Positions 1 to 7,423 of a DNA stretch of 33,808 nt are shown here, in pieces. The stretch is from the NCBI GenBank assembly GCA_021733925.1, contig JAIPJY010000066.1, positions 1-33,808 on the forward strand, written 5' to 3'. Under the pieces are notes generated by a model. That model was not told where the DNA came from. It saw only the letters and a program-made list of their open reading frames with translations, and ran no database searches. This DNA is from Prosthecobacter sp. (lineage in GTDB: Bacteria; Verrucomicrobiota; Verrucomicrobiia; Verrucomicrobiales; Verrucomicrobiaceae). The position numbers and the translations under genes are program-made. Position 1 is the first letter of the stretch. Every line of letters starts with the position of its first letter.

Positions 1-1
1 C

Positions 2-163
2 ATCGACCTCGGCCCCACCGTCGCCCGCTCCCTCGCCCCCAAAAACGGCCTCCTCGGCGGCCTCCACCCCAACGACCGCGGCCACGCCCTCTTCGCCGCC
101 AAAATCATTCCGCAGGTGCTGGGGATTTTGGGTGGGGGGGAAGTAACTGATGTGCCGCCTTAA
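2..163 (+). CDS. C-terminal fragment of probable SGNH/GDSL-type hydrolase
   Basis: The open frame enters from the left window edge and ends at TAA 161-163, leaving 53 residues. The segment LHPNDRGHALFAAKIIP resembles the last conserved block of SGNH hydrolases, where a His-Pro-Asn stretch is followed by a small-residue helix and a short C-terminal tail. The usual Asp three residues before the His is Gly here (GGLH), so either the block is unusual or the family call is wrong. The catalytic Ser block lies outside the window. It faces the minus-strand methyltransferase tail to tail, 37 bp apart. Confidence 0.45.
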   Translation: MDLGPTVARSLAPKNGLLGGLHPNDRGHALFAAKIIPQVLGILGGGEVTDVPP

Positions 164-200
164 CCCTTGGCTGAAAGGGAACTGAACAGAGTTCTCAGAT

Positions 201-1166
201 TTATTCGCCTAACAATGCGTCTTTCACAGCATTACCCAGCATGAGTGCCAGCATAGGTGGCACTGCGTTTCCAATCTGGTTCATCCGGCTTGTGTGGGAC
301 CCCGCAAATCGAAACCAAGGTGGAAAACTTTGTAGCCGAGCTGCCTCCGCTACTGTGAGCAAGCGTCGACGTCCATCTGGCAGACGCAGACGAATCATAT
401 CACCAGTTGCACCGCCCAGGTTGCGGCATGTCAGGGTTCGGGCCGGCATATCCAAATGCAAATCCCGTGGCTGGCGGCAACAGGATGCTTTTTCATACTT
501 CGCAATGTAGCAGTCCATCGCTTGAGTCAAAAAACGACCATCGCGTGGAGTACGGCGGGCGGTTCTCCCTATGGCAGAACGCACCGTAAACTGTTTCTCC
601 AGCTTCTCAGGCCACAGGAAGGCTGGCAGCCGATGTCCCACCACCACAACTCTTTCGCGGTTTTGCGGCACACCATAATGCCGGGCATTGATGATTAAAG
701 GCTGTTCCACCGCGTACCCCATGTTCGTCATCTTGGCGAGGACTGTGTCCAAGTATTCTTTTGATCGCCCAAGCAGACCACGAACGTTTTCAAACATCCA
801 CACTTTGGGTTGAACACTCTTGACAGCATGAGCAAAGACCTCAAGACCATTGCGGCGATCTTCTTGTCCAGCCTGATGTCCAATCACGCTGAACGGCTGG
901 CACGGTGGCCCCCCGATGATCACATCCGCCGCAGGAAAGACAGTCTCAGTCGTGAGCAACTCCTGAATACATTTTCCATGCAAACTTGCGTTGTAGGTGG
1001 CGCAGGCGTCCCGATTCATTTCATAGCCTGTCACATCGAAGCCTGCTGCCTCGAATCCGACAGACAGACCGCCACAGCCAGCGAAAAGATCCAGCACTTT
1101 GTATCCATTGGGATTCAGTGAGGGTTGCAGCTGATCTCGGAGAGTCTGAATGTAGGTAGCGCGCAT
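201..1166 (-). CDS. DNA (cytosine-5-)-methyltransferase
   Basis: This 321-residue enzyme should transfer a methyl group from S-adenosylmethionine to C5 of cytosine in a specific DNA site. The C5-methylase motifs are in order: motif I DLFAGCGG at residues 26-33, motif IV GGPPCQPFS at 85-93 with the catalytic Cys89, motif VI ENVRG at 126-130, motif VIII QNRERV at 168-173, and motif X QIGNAVPP at 297-304. The target-recognition stretch between motifs VIII and IX is short, roughly residues 175-242, which suggests a short recognition site, but the specificity cannot be read from sequence. It is the last gene of a three-gene minus-strand cluster, starting 16 bp after the preceding stop, so it probably protects the host from a partner nuclease encoded upstream. 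Family assignment is secure; its role within a restriction system is inferred. Confidence 0.96.
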   Translation of the reverse strand: MRATYIQTLRDQLQPSLNPNGYKVLDLFAGCGGLSVGFEAAGFDVTGYEMNRDACATYNASLHGKCIQELLTTETVFPAADVIIGGPPCQPFSVIGHQAGQEDRRNGLEVFAHAVKSVQPKVWMFENVRGLLGRSKEYLDTVLAKMTNMGYAVEQPLIINARHYGVPQNRERVVVVGHRLPAFLWPEKLEKQFTVRSAIGRTARRTPRDGRFLTQAMDCYIAKYEKASCCRQPRDLHLDMPARTLTCRNLGGATGDMIRLRLPDGRRRLLTVAEAARLQSFPPWFRFAGSHTSRMNQIGNAVPPMLALMLGNAVKDALLGE

Positions 1167-1182
1167 CGATAGATCTGGCAGA

Positions 1183-2181
1183 TCAACGCGAAACTACCAA
1201 CTCCACAGCAGACTGCAGCTCCTTTTTCAATTTTTTTGCATCGTCTGCGGGAAGCTTTTCGGCGATCATCGCCAAGCGAGCACGGTCAAAGGTGGCCCCA
1301 CCAAGTTTGATAATTTCCTGTAGCCGCTGCGGAGGCAGATGAAACGGCACAAAAAAACAGCGAACGAAAGGCACCCAAGAGAGTGGACGCAGCCACTGCA
1401 TCAAACCTCCAGCCGTCAGCTCGCGCGCCTTGTCTTCCATATCCTTAAAGCTGCAGGCGCATTGACCGGCGAAATACACATGCCCAAAGCGATCAGGCAT
1501 CTGTAGCCACGCCAATAGATCTAGCTTGGCCTCTTTGAGGTGTGTCGGTGATGGATCTTGAGGCAGGCCTGGCTCTGGACTCCATTTCCATTCTCGGTCA
1601 CCGGCCATTCGACATACTTCTCCAAAGAGTTCCTTTGCCCTTGTCGGCGCATCATCCTCACGTGGCCAACCTGTGCGCATTCCCTGTGAATGAAAACCCA
1701 GCCAGTGCTGAAGCACGCTCAGAGATGCTCGCTCAAAGTGCTTTGGCAGCTGTTTGAAATCCCCTTCTGTAATGGATGGCGCGCGAGCGACTGCCAGACA
1801 GAATTCATATACCAGGCTCTGAGAAGTACTCCGGGATTCAAGCGTCAGACCACCAGCACTAAGCTTGAAAGGCCAGGCGCTTTTTAGCAGATTTTCACGC
1901 CTTTTCAGCTCCATAGAAACGGCCGATATCACACCGTCATCCACAGTGGAATGCCCGTAAAATTCCCCCTTGGTTGTTTCCTCTTTTTCCAGCAACGACC
2001 CATCCATCCGGTCATCTCGCAGAGCTTCACTCAATGATGAAGACCCCTCTTTGAGAGCACGGAACTCCACCTCATCCGCCCACCTCGCAATTTCCGTATC
2101 CTGCTTGCGTCGTTCCCAGATGTCTCCATGACGTGGCCTCGATGAAGACTGAGGACGGTAAGGCTTTCTTTTTGTTGCCAT
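1183..2181 (-). CDS. Unknown protein of methylase cluster; candidate restriction-endonuclease-like
   Basis: I do not recognise this 332-residue protein with certainty. The N-terminal 40 residues are rich in Arg, Lys, Ser and Pro and probably disordered. A C-terminal part contains KLDLLAW (Asp221), then PDRFGHVYFAGQCACS (Gln240-Cys-Ala-Cys-Ser) and a following Lys-containing helix. A buried Asp strand followed by a Q-x-x strand and helix is the layout of degenerate PD-(D/E)xK nucleases in restriction systems, and GQC-type variants occur there; here the expected catalytic Lys is not obvious. I prefer the ATG at 2181, 7 bp after the upstream TAG. A GTG at 2199 would add six residues and overlap the ParB-like gene by 11 bp. 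Neither start has a clear Shine-Dalgarno. Its place between a ParB-N protein and a C5 methylase makes a nuclease or specificity role plausible. Confidence 0.8.
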   Translation of the reverse strand: MATKRKPYRPQSSSRPRHGDIWERRKQDTEIARWADEVEFRALKEGSSSLSEALRDDRMDGSLLEKEETTKGEFYGHSTVDDGVISAVSMELKRRENLLKSAWPFKLSAGGLTLESRSTSQSLVYEFCLAVARAPSITEGDFKQLPKHFERASLSVLQHWLGFHSQGMRTGWPREDDAPTRAKELFGEVCRMAGDREWKWSPEPGLPQDPSPTHLKEAKLDLLAWLQMPDRFGHVYFAGQCACSFKDMEDKARELTAGGLMQWLRPLSWVPFVRCFFVPFHLPPQRLQEIIKLGGATFDRARLAMIAEKLPADDAKKLKKELQSAVELVVSR

Positions 2182-2188
2182 GCCACTG

Positions 2189-3412
2189 CTATTGGTCACT
2201 GCGTTTACTTGGAGTGGCCTTCTTTATTGCAGGCAGCTTCTCATCACCAAACAAGTCCAGCAACGGCGACTGAATGCGCTGGTAAAGAGCGTGCGCCAAA
2301 CGAGCCACAGCTTCTGCAGGTGGTGCCAGATCCCTAGCCTCAGTTGACGTCAGCTTTTTTTGCGATGCCACTGACAATAGATCCTCCAGAATTTGTCGGG
2401 TCTCAATCAGGCCATCCATCAACTGCTGAGGAGCTGGATCCATTCGCTTTGCCACTTCTTCAATGGTCTCGCCTCTCTTCAGGGCTGCGGTGGACCCGGC
2501 ATCTCCAGCTACCTTGTTCAAAAGGGTGAACTGCCTGTTGTCCGTTATTACGGGTTCAATTCCTTTGCTGCTGTTTCCGCAGACAAAATCCATAAAGTCA
2601 GCCGCAGCATCCAGCTTTTCAGCCGGGACGGGATCCACCCTCGGTTCCAGTTCGCTTTCAAAACCAACCCACTCCTTAATTTTTGAATATCCCAGTCCGT
2701 TATAGATCAGTGAAAATGGGAAAAGAGCACCGCCTTTACCCTTTTTAACACTGTCGTTAGGGTCAAACTTCTTTTTCTTAATAAGCTGTTGGACGAAATA
2801 GTAACTAGCCAGAATACGAGGAATTTGTTTTTGCTCGTCCCCCAGCATTGCCATCGCCGTCCCCATGGGGATTTCGTGGCGGTTGATGAGTTCGTCCGCC
2901 CATGCGGCCTTTGCCCATGAACTCCATTCTGCCGCGCCCACAATGTGTTTCACCCCTAGATAAGGAAGGACGAGGTGATATTCATCCTCTTCAAAAACCG
3001 TCACGGGCACTGGGTCGATCAGTTTGCTGCCGTTTTCAGCGTGCATGGAAGCGTAACGTTCCATGCGTTTGGCTTGGTTTTTTGCTCTGGAGTCCCTTGC
3101 AATAATCAGGCAAGCGGCCAGACGGCGGTTTCCCTCTTTAATGATTACCGAACCATTTTTTTGCCTTAGTCCGATCAATGGCTCCGCGTCTGAGTATCCA
3201 TTGACCGATAGAGAGCTAATCACATCCCCGACTCCATGTTGCTCCACAATTCGGTCGAGAATCCTCGTTTCATCCTTCACTCCGGCATCACCCGGGCCAA
3301 AGCGCGGATTATGAACATCAAAATGCAAATTTTTCAATGGCAGCCGTTCCACTGCACGCCCCTCGGGTATAGGCGTCTTAGTTGCCGGGGTCTGATTCTT
3401 TCTGATGGGCAT
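2189..3412 (-). CDS. ParB/sulfiredoxin N-terminal-like domain protein
   Basis: This 407-residue protein carries a ParB-N-like domain near its start. After a basic leader, LPLKNLHFDVHNPRFG (residues 24-39) matches the opening strand of the fold, a helix and VGDVISSLSVNGY follow, and IIKEGNRRLAA at 91-100 corresponds to the ParB Box II GERR region. That fold can bind or hydrolyse nucleotides (CTP in chromosomal ParB) or act as a nuclease, and it recurs in phage-defence and restriction loci. The remaining 300 residues are mostly helical and I cannot assign them. There is no obvious ParB helix-turn-helix region and no parA neighbour, so plasmid or chromosome partition is unlikely. It is the first gene of the cluster; the next gene begins immediately after its TAG. 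Confidence 0.85.
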   Translation of the reverse strand: MPIRKNQTPATKTPIPEGRAVERLPLKNLHFDVHNPRFGPGDAGVKDETRILDRIVEQHGVGDVISSLSVNGYSDAEPLIGLRQKNGSVIIKEGNRRLAACLIIARDSRAKNQAKRMERYASMHAENGSKLIDPVPVTVFEEDEYHLVLPYLGVKHIVGAAEWSSWAKAAWADELINRHEIPMGTAMAMLGDEQKQIPRILASYYFVQQLIKKKKFDPNDSVKKGKGGALFPFSLIYNGLGYSKIKEWVGFESELEPRVDPVPAEKLDAAADFMDFVCGNSSKGIEPVITDNRQFTLLNKVAGDAGSTAALKRGETIEEVAKRMDPAPQQLMDGLIETRQILEDLLSVASQKKLTSTEARDLAPPAEAVARLAHALYQRIQSPLLDLFGDEKLPAIKKATPSKRSDQ

Positions 3413-3542
3413 GGCGGCGACGGAGAAAATCTATTTCTTGATTCAGGGGATAATAGGCGAGCCAGTCGCCTTCTGGCAACCCCCATGTGATCCTCGGCGG
3501 ATGAGCAGCCAGAGCCCCCTTGAGGAAAAAGTCGCCAGTCAT
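3378..3542 (-). CDS. Possible small ORF upstream of ParB-like gene (54 aa)
   Basis: A minus-strand frame starting at ATG 3542 encodes 54 residues with balanced, protein-like composition, including RITWGLPEGDWLAYYPLNQ, and ends in TAA after the start of the ParB-like gene, overlapping it by 35 bp. The same frame stays open upstream to about 3600 without a better start, giving a basic helical stretch, so this may be the tail of a larger decayed gene. No Shine-Dalgarno stands out. I do not recognise the product. It could be a real small leader gene of the methylase cluster or a remnant. Confidence 0.3.
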   Translation of the reverse strand: MTGDFFLKGALAAHPPRITWGLPEGDWLAYYPLNQEIDFLRRRHAHQKESDPGN

Positions 3543-3917
3543 TTTGTAAAACCTTGCATGGCGCTCCTTGACTTTCCTTCGCTGCAGCTCGCTGCACCTC
3601 CCGCGCGTGATCCCCGAAATTTGGGCATAAGCGCGGGAGCATCACTTCTTCCCATCCATTCCCCCACTCCAAATAAGCTCCCGGATGGGCTGGCCAACGT
3701 TTTCGACGAGGAAATGGGGGACTGATTTTCTTGTCGATGACGGTCACAATGTCCAAGTCGATGCCGAGGTTGCGATAGGGCGTGGCAATTACTGCGGGGA
3801 ATGCCCCCCCTTGCAAACTCCCCCACCCTCCCTCCGTAAATCATTTGAACCCACCCGCCTCCTGCGGCAGGTGCGCCACCGCTTTCACCTCGATTCCGCC
3901 TTCGTCCTGATCCATCC
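3543..3917 (-). pseudogene. Intergenic stretch with frame-broken minus-strand coding remnants
   Basis: No intact gene is visible here. On the minus strand, three pieces look protein-like but lie in different frames. A 24-codon ORF at 3915-3841 begins MDQDEGGIEVKAV. A piece containing YRNLGIDLDIVTVIDKK reads from about 3816 to 3720. A piece containing LVENVGQPIRELIWSGG reads from about 3712 to 3640. The second ORF starts at an ATGA overlap with the end of the first, and a run of seven G residues (plus-strand C at 3804-3810) sits where a frame change would join the pieces. This suggests a small two-gene operon inactivated by indels. Shadow coding by chance remains possible. The plus-strand gene begins at 3918, so its promoter must also lie here; I could not identify it. 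Confidence 0.3.
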
Positions 3918-6890
3918 ATGAACTACCCAGCCTCCCGCAGTCAGCCTCGTTTTCGATTGAAGTCCGCCCTGCTCGCGCTTGCCCTCGCGTGCCTGGCTCA
4001 GGCTGAGTTGGCCTATGGTGCCAAGGACCCCACGGACGTCACCGCCATCGTCGCGGGCGCGGTGAAGGATGACAAGCTCTCGATCACCGCGGGCAACGAG
4101 CTCTTTGGCGATACGGCCTCAGGCGTGCCGAAGAAACTGCACATCGAGTACACCCTCGGCGACGAGAAGGTCTCGCGCGATGTGGGCGAGAACCGCAAGC
4201 TGGAAATCGCCGCGCCTGCGGGCAAAAAACTCGTCATCACCAAGGCCGTCTATGGACCTGCGGATGGCTCGAAGCCGAAGACCGTCGCCGTCGTCACGGA
4301 AAACCCCGGCGAAGTGCTGGCCACGCTGCCGGGTTTCAAGGTCGAGCTCGTGCGCAAGGCGGACGCAGCCACGGAAGGCTCGTGGATCTCGATCACGAAA
4401 GATCCCAAGGGCCGCCTGCTCCTCGGCGCGGAACCGAAAGAACCCATCTCGCGCCTCACGCTCAAGGACGGCAAAGTCACCAAGGCCGAGATCCTCAAAA
4501 TCCCGCTCAGCGAAGTCATGGGCATGCTCTTCGCCTTTGACAGCCTCTACATCAATGGCCGTGGCAATGGCCCCGATGGCAAGAGTGTCTATGGCCTCTG
4601 GCGCTGCACCTCCACCACCGCCGAGGAGGCCTTCGACAAGGTCGAGTTCCTCCGCGAATGGCGCGGCGGCGGCGGCGACCACGGCGCGCACACCATCCTG
4701 CTCAATCCCGACAAAAAGCACCTCAATGTACTCTGCGGAAATTTCGTGGACGTGCCTGCCGATGTGCTGCCCACCTCCCCGCACAAAAACTACGCCGACG
4801 ATCTCGTGCTGCCACGCGCGGAAGATGGCAACGGCTTCGGCGCTGGCCGCAAGCCCCCGGGCGGCTTCGTTGTCCGCATGGACCCCGATGGCAAGAACTG
4901 CGAACTCATCGCCAGCGGCGAGCGCAACACCTACGGCGTCGCCTTCAATCACGATGGCGAACTCTTCGGCTTTGACAGCGACATGGAGTGGGACTGGGGC
5001 ACCCCCTGGTACCGCCCGGTGCGCGTCTATCATGTGACCAGCGGCGCAGACCATGGCTTCCGCGAAGGCGCCAGCAAGTGGCCCGAATACTACCACGACA
5101 GCCTGCCCGCCACCGTCACCATCGGCATCGGCTGCCCCACCGGCGTGGGCTTCGGCACCGGTGCCAAATTCCCCGCCAAGTACCAGCGCGCCTTCTTCAT
5201 CCAAGACTGGACCTATGGCCGCCTCATCGCCGTGCATCTCACACCGCAGGGCGCCAGCTACGGCGGCACCTGGGAAAACTTCGTCGCACCGAAATCACTC
5301 AACGAAAAATCCGGCAAGACCCCGCTCAATTTGACCGGCCTCACCATCGGCGATGATGGCGCGATGTACTTCACCATCGGCGGTCGCCACACGCAGGGCG
5401 CACTGTTTCGCGTGACCTACGAAGGCACCGAATCCACCGCTCCCGCAGACCTCCACGACACCGACGGCGAGGAATCCCGTACGCTGCGCCACAAGCTCGA
5501 AGCCTTCCACGGCCACGAAGACGCCGCCGCCGTGGACACCGCCTGGCCGCATCTCGCCAGCAAAGACCGCTTCATCCGCTACGCCGCACGCATCGCCATT
5601 GAGAGCCAGCCCATCAACTCATGGAAGGCACGCGCCCTGGCAGAAACAAACCCCACCGCAGCGCTGACCATCCTCCTCTCCGTCGCACGCCTCGGCGGCA
5701 CCGAAGCCCAGGGCGATCTCTTCAAAGCACTCGCGAAGGTTCCCCTCACGCCGGTCAAGCTCTTCAAAGATTACGAAAAGATTCCCCTCGTGAAGGTCAA
5801 GACCCAGGAACAGCAGATTGAGTTTATCCGCGTCATCGAAGTCGCCATCAGCCGCATGGGCAAACCCGCCGCTGAAGTCGCCGCGCCCATCATCGCGCTG
5901 CTCAGCCCGCTTTACCCGGCGCCGAGCGTCGCGCCCTTCGTCGCGCTGCTCAGCCCGCTGTACCCGGCGCCGACCGTCGCGCTCAATCGCGAGCTGTGCC
6001 AGACGCTCCTCGCGCTCGATGCACCCGACACCATCGCCCGCACGCTCAAGCTCCTCGCCGCCGCCCCCACGCAGGAAGAGCAGCTCAATTACGTCGTCGC
6101 CCTGCGCACGATCACCACCGGCTGGACACCAGAAATGCGCCGCCAGTATTTCGCCTGGTGGGCCCAGAAGCGCAACACCACGCAGCATCCCGAGACCACG
6201 CTCAAGTGGTTCACCGATGCCGGCCGCGACTTCAGCGATGGCGCCAGCTTTGGCAATTTCCTCGTCAAGATCCGCCGCACCGCCATGGCCAACGTGCCAC
6301 CGGAGGAACTCGCCGCACTGCAGCCCGTGCTCGATTCCTGGATCGAGCCCGCACCCAAGCTCAAGAAGCCCAAGAAGGACCGCACCTTCGTGAAGAACTG
6401 GCAGATGTCCGACCTCATCGGCGATCTCGACAAACTCAGCAAAGGCCGCAACTTCGCGCAGGGCCAGGACGCCGTGAACGGCACCCTCTGCCTCATGTGC
6501 CATCGCATCGGCGATGAAGGCGGCGCCGTCGGCCCGGATCTCACCGCCGTCGCCAGCCGCTACTCGCCACAGGTCATTCTCGAAGCCCTCATCGAGCCCT
6601 CGAAAGTCATCTCCGAGCAATACGCCAACACCGACATCACCCTCAAAAACGGCAACTTCTTCACCGGCCGCATTGTGGGAGACACCGATGACAAGATCAT
6701 CCTCCGCCCCAGCATGCTCGCCCCTGACACCAAGGAGATCAGCAAAGCCGACATCAAGACCAAGGAGACCTCCAAGCTCTCCCCCATGATGCCCGGCCTC
6801 CTCAACACCCTCACCAAAGAAGAAATCCTCGACCTCCTCGCCTACTTCCAGGCCGCCGGAAAGCCTGAAGGCGCCACGTTTAAGAAGTAG
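3918..6890 (+). CDS. Secreted propeller/HEAT-like protein with C-terminal c-type heme domain
   Basis: This 990-residue protein has a long basic leader and a signal peptide core (LLALALACLAQAELAYG) and should be exported. Residues about 130-500 resemble the PVC-type membrane-bound dehydrogenase/sorbosone-dehydrogenase-like beta-propeller. Residues about 520-800 are helical and HEAT-like. The C-terminal 140 residues match the Pirellula/Verrucomicrobium-type putative heme-binding domain, with the heme-attachment motif CLMCH at 858-862 followed by GPDLTAVASRY, and a late segment that may supply the axial Met (SPMMPGLL). Members are thought to oxidise sugars or related substrates in the periplasm with electrons passed to heme; the substrate is unproven. 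A 16-residue tandem duplication occurs at 656-687. It leads the plus-strand block of exported proteins. No Shine-Dalgarno is clear before the ATG. Confidence 0.9.
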   Translation: MNYPASRSQPRFRLKSALLALALACLAQAELAYGAKDPTDVTAIVAGAVKDDKLSITAGNELFGDTASGVPKKLHIEYTLGDEKVSRDVGENRKLEIAAPAGKKLVITKAVYGPADGSKPKTVAVVTENPGEVLATLPGFKVELVRKADAATEGSWISITKDPKGRLLLGAEPKEPISRLTLKDGKVTKAEILKIPLSEVMGMLFAFDSLYINGRGNGPDGKSVYGLWRCTSTTAEEAFDKVEFLREWRGGGGDHGAHTILLNPDKKHLNVLCGNFVDVPADVLPTSPHKNYADDLVLPRAEDGNGFGAGRKPPGGFVVRMDPDGKNCELIASGERNTYGVAFNHDGELFGFDSDMEWDWGTPWYRPVRVYHVTSGADHGFREGASKWPEYYHDSLPATVTIGIGCPTGVGFGTGAKFPAKYQRAFFIQDWTYGRLIAVHLTPQGASYGGTWENFVAPKSLNEKSGKTPLNLTGLTIGDDGAMYFTIGGRHTQGALFRVTYEGTESTAPADLHDTDGEESRTLRHKLEAFHGHEDAAAVDTAWPHLASKDRFIRYAARIAIESQPINSWKARALAETNPTAALTILLSVARLGGTEAQGDLFKALAKVPLTPVKLFKDYEKIPLVKVKTQEQQIEFIRVIEVAISRMGKPAAEVAAPIIALLSPLYPAPSVAPFVALLSPLYPAPTVALNRELCQTLLALDAPDTIARTLKLLAAAPTQEEQLNYVVALRTITTGWTPEMRRQYFAWWAQKRNTTQHPETTLKWFTDAGRDFSDGASFGNFLVKIRRTAMANVPPEELAALQPVLDSWIEPAPKLKKPKKDRTFVKNWQMSDLIGDLDKLSKGRNFAQGQDAVNGTLCLMCHRIGDEGGAVGPDLTAVASRYSPQVILEALIEPSKVISEQYANTDITLKNGNFFTGRIVGDTDDKIILRPSMLAPDTKEISKADIKTKETSKLSPMMPGLLNTLTKEEILDLLAYFQAAGKPEGATFKK
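5883..5978 (+). repeat. 48-bp in-frame tandem duplication inside the heme-domain protein
   Basis: Two adjacent 48-bp units, 5883-5930 and 5931-5978, differ at four positions and encode the paired 16-residue segments APIIALLSPLYPAPSV and APFVALLSPLYPAPTV. The duplication preserves the frame and lies in the helical region before the heme domain. Three of the four differences change an amino acid. Confidence 0.9.
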
Positions 6891-6975
6891 CGGGGCGTAC
6901 AACGGTAAGCGGTTTGCAAAACTCATTCTTGTTTGGCAGTCTGCTACTAGCTCGAAAATCATGGGCTCCGACGGC

Positions 6976-7058
6976 GGCTGGCTGGGGACAGCCAGCCCTA
7001 GCAGCGCTGGGCATGCGCGTGCCCGGCGCGAGGTAGGGCGCTTGGTCCTCCAAGCGCC
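6976..7058. repeat. Cluster of three GC-rich hairpins, REP-like
   Basis: Three stem-loops follow one another with gaps of six to seven bases. The first has perfect 8-bp arms 6976-6983 and 6990-6997 with a 6-nt loop. The second has 10-bp arms 7004-7013 and 7020-7029 with one T-G wobble and a 6-nt loop. The third has perfect 9-bp arms 7037-7045 and 7050-7058 with a 4-nt loop. No U-tract follows, so this is not a textbook intrinsic terminator. It resembles repetitive extragenic palindromic clusters, but only one copy is in the window. Confidence 0.7.
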
Positions 7059-7230
7059 GTCGAGCGTCGCCACGCGCCGCTTTCCGCAAATCCCGCTAAG
7101 CGGAAGCTTTGACCTTAATTGCTGGCGGTGGGATCTTCGCTCCCACTTAGCCTCACACCTGCTCACACCACTCCCAAACGGGGATCAAGATAATCACCCT
7201 CCGACCTGCCATCTCCTCCCCTCTCACAGG

Positions 7231-7260
7231 ATATGGGTGTTTATGGGTGTTTATGGGTGT
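7231..7260 (+). repeat. Three tandem 10-bp repeats
   Basis: Three consecutive copies of NNATGGGTGT (the second and third both TTATGGGTGT) are followed by a degenerate fourth at 7261-7270. The 10-bp period is close to one helical turn, so a protein could bind each copy on the same face of the DNA. It sits about 160 bp before the first DUF1592 gene. Confidence 0.8.
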
Positions 7261-7353
7261 GAATGTGGTTGGGGAGACTTTGATGCTGAAAACAGATTCC
7301 ATTCAAATCACGCCCCCCCAGATGGCAGCCCTGACTGCATCTGTTGTTTTTCC

Positions 7354-7412
7354 GCATCTCTCCCATGTCGAGTTTTCAGCAGGCTCTGCGTAGTCTTTGA
7401 AAGCCCCTGCTG
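7354..7412 (+). promoter_or_regulatory. 59-bp upstream element, copy A (possible ECF promoter or leader)
   Basis: This segment matches 11379-11437 at 54 of 59 positions. It contains TGTCGAG at 7366-7372 and CGTA at 7389-7392 separated by 16 bp, a layout compatible with an ECF-sigma promoter. It also spans an 11-codon micro-ORF (7365-7400). The position equivalent to the sigma gene's ATG in copy B is CTG here. The downstream start at 7424 lies 31 bp beyond the CGTA. The repeat itself is seen directly; the promoter reading is inference. Confidence 0.6.
7365..7400 (+). CDS. Putative 11-codon leader micro-ORF, copy A
   Basis: The frame reads MSSFQQALRSL and stops at TGA. The matching micro-ORF at 11390-11425 reads MSSFQQALRIL and stops at TAA. 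Between the two, the coding differences are one synonymous Leu codon change, one Ser/Ile change and a stop-to-stop change, so the short frame is kept. No Shine-Dalgarno is visible. It may be a translated leader, or a by-product of a conserved DNA element. Confidence 0.3.
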   Translation: MSSFQQALRSL

Positions 7413-7423
7413 ATCGCTTTCCC

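Larger units (their letters stand above)
6891..7353. other. Non-coding gap with hairpin cluster and short tandem repeat
   Basis: No convincing gene lies in this gap. It contains a tandem hairpin cluster (6976-7058), a weaker hairpin with arms at 7079-7087 and 7100-7107, and a three-copy 10-bp repeat (7231-7260). Downstream of these lies the 59-bp element shared with the sigma-factor gene. The stretch separates the heme-domain gene from the first DUF1592 gene, so it probably carries the terminator of one and control region of the other. Confidence 0.6.

Noticed and set aside
2189-3412. Plasmid-type partition gene parB
   Set aside because: Only the N-terminal ParB-N-like domain is seen; there is no parA neighbour, no evident helix-turn-helix and no centromere-like repeats.
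5619-7166. A 515-codon minus-strand frame opposite the heme-domain protein
   Set aside because: Composition is skewed to Gly, Glu, Asp and Ala with no domain, and the plus-strand frame has signal peptide and heme motif.
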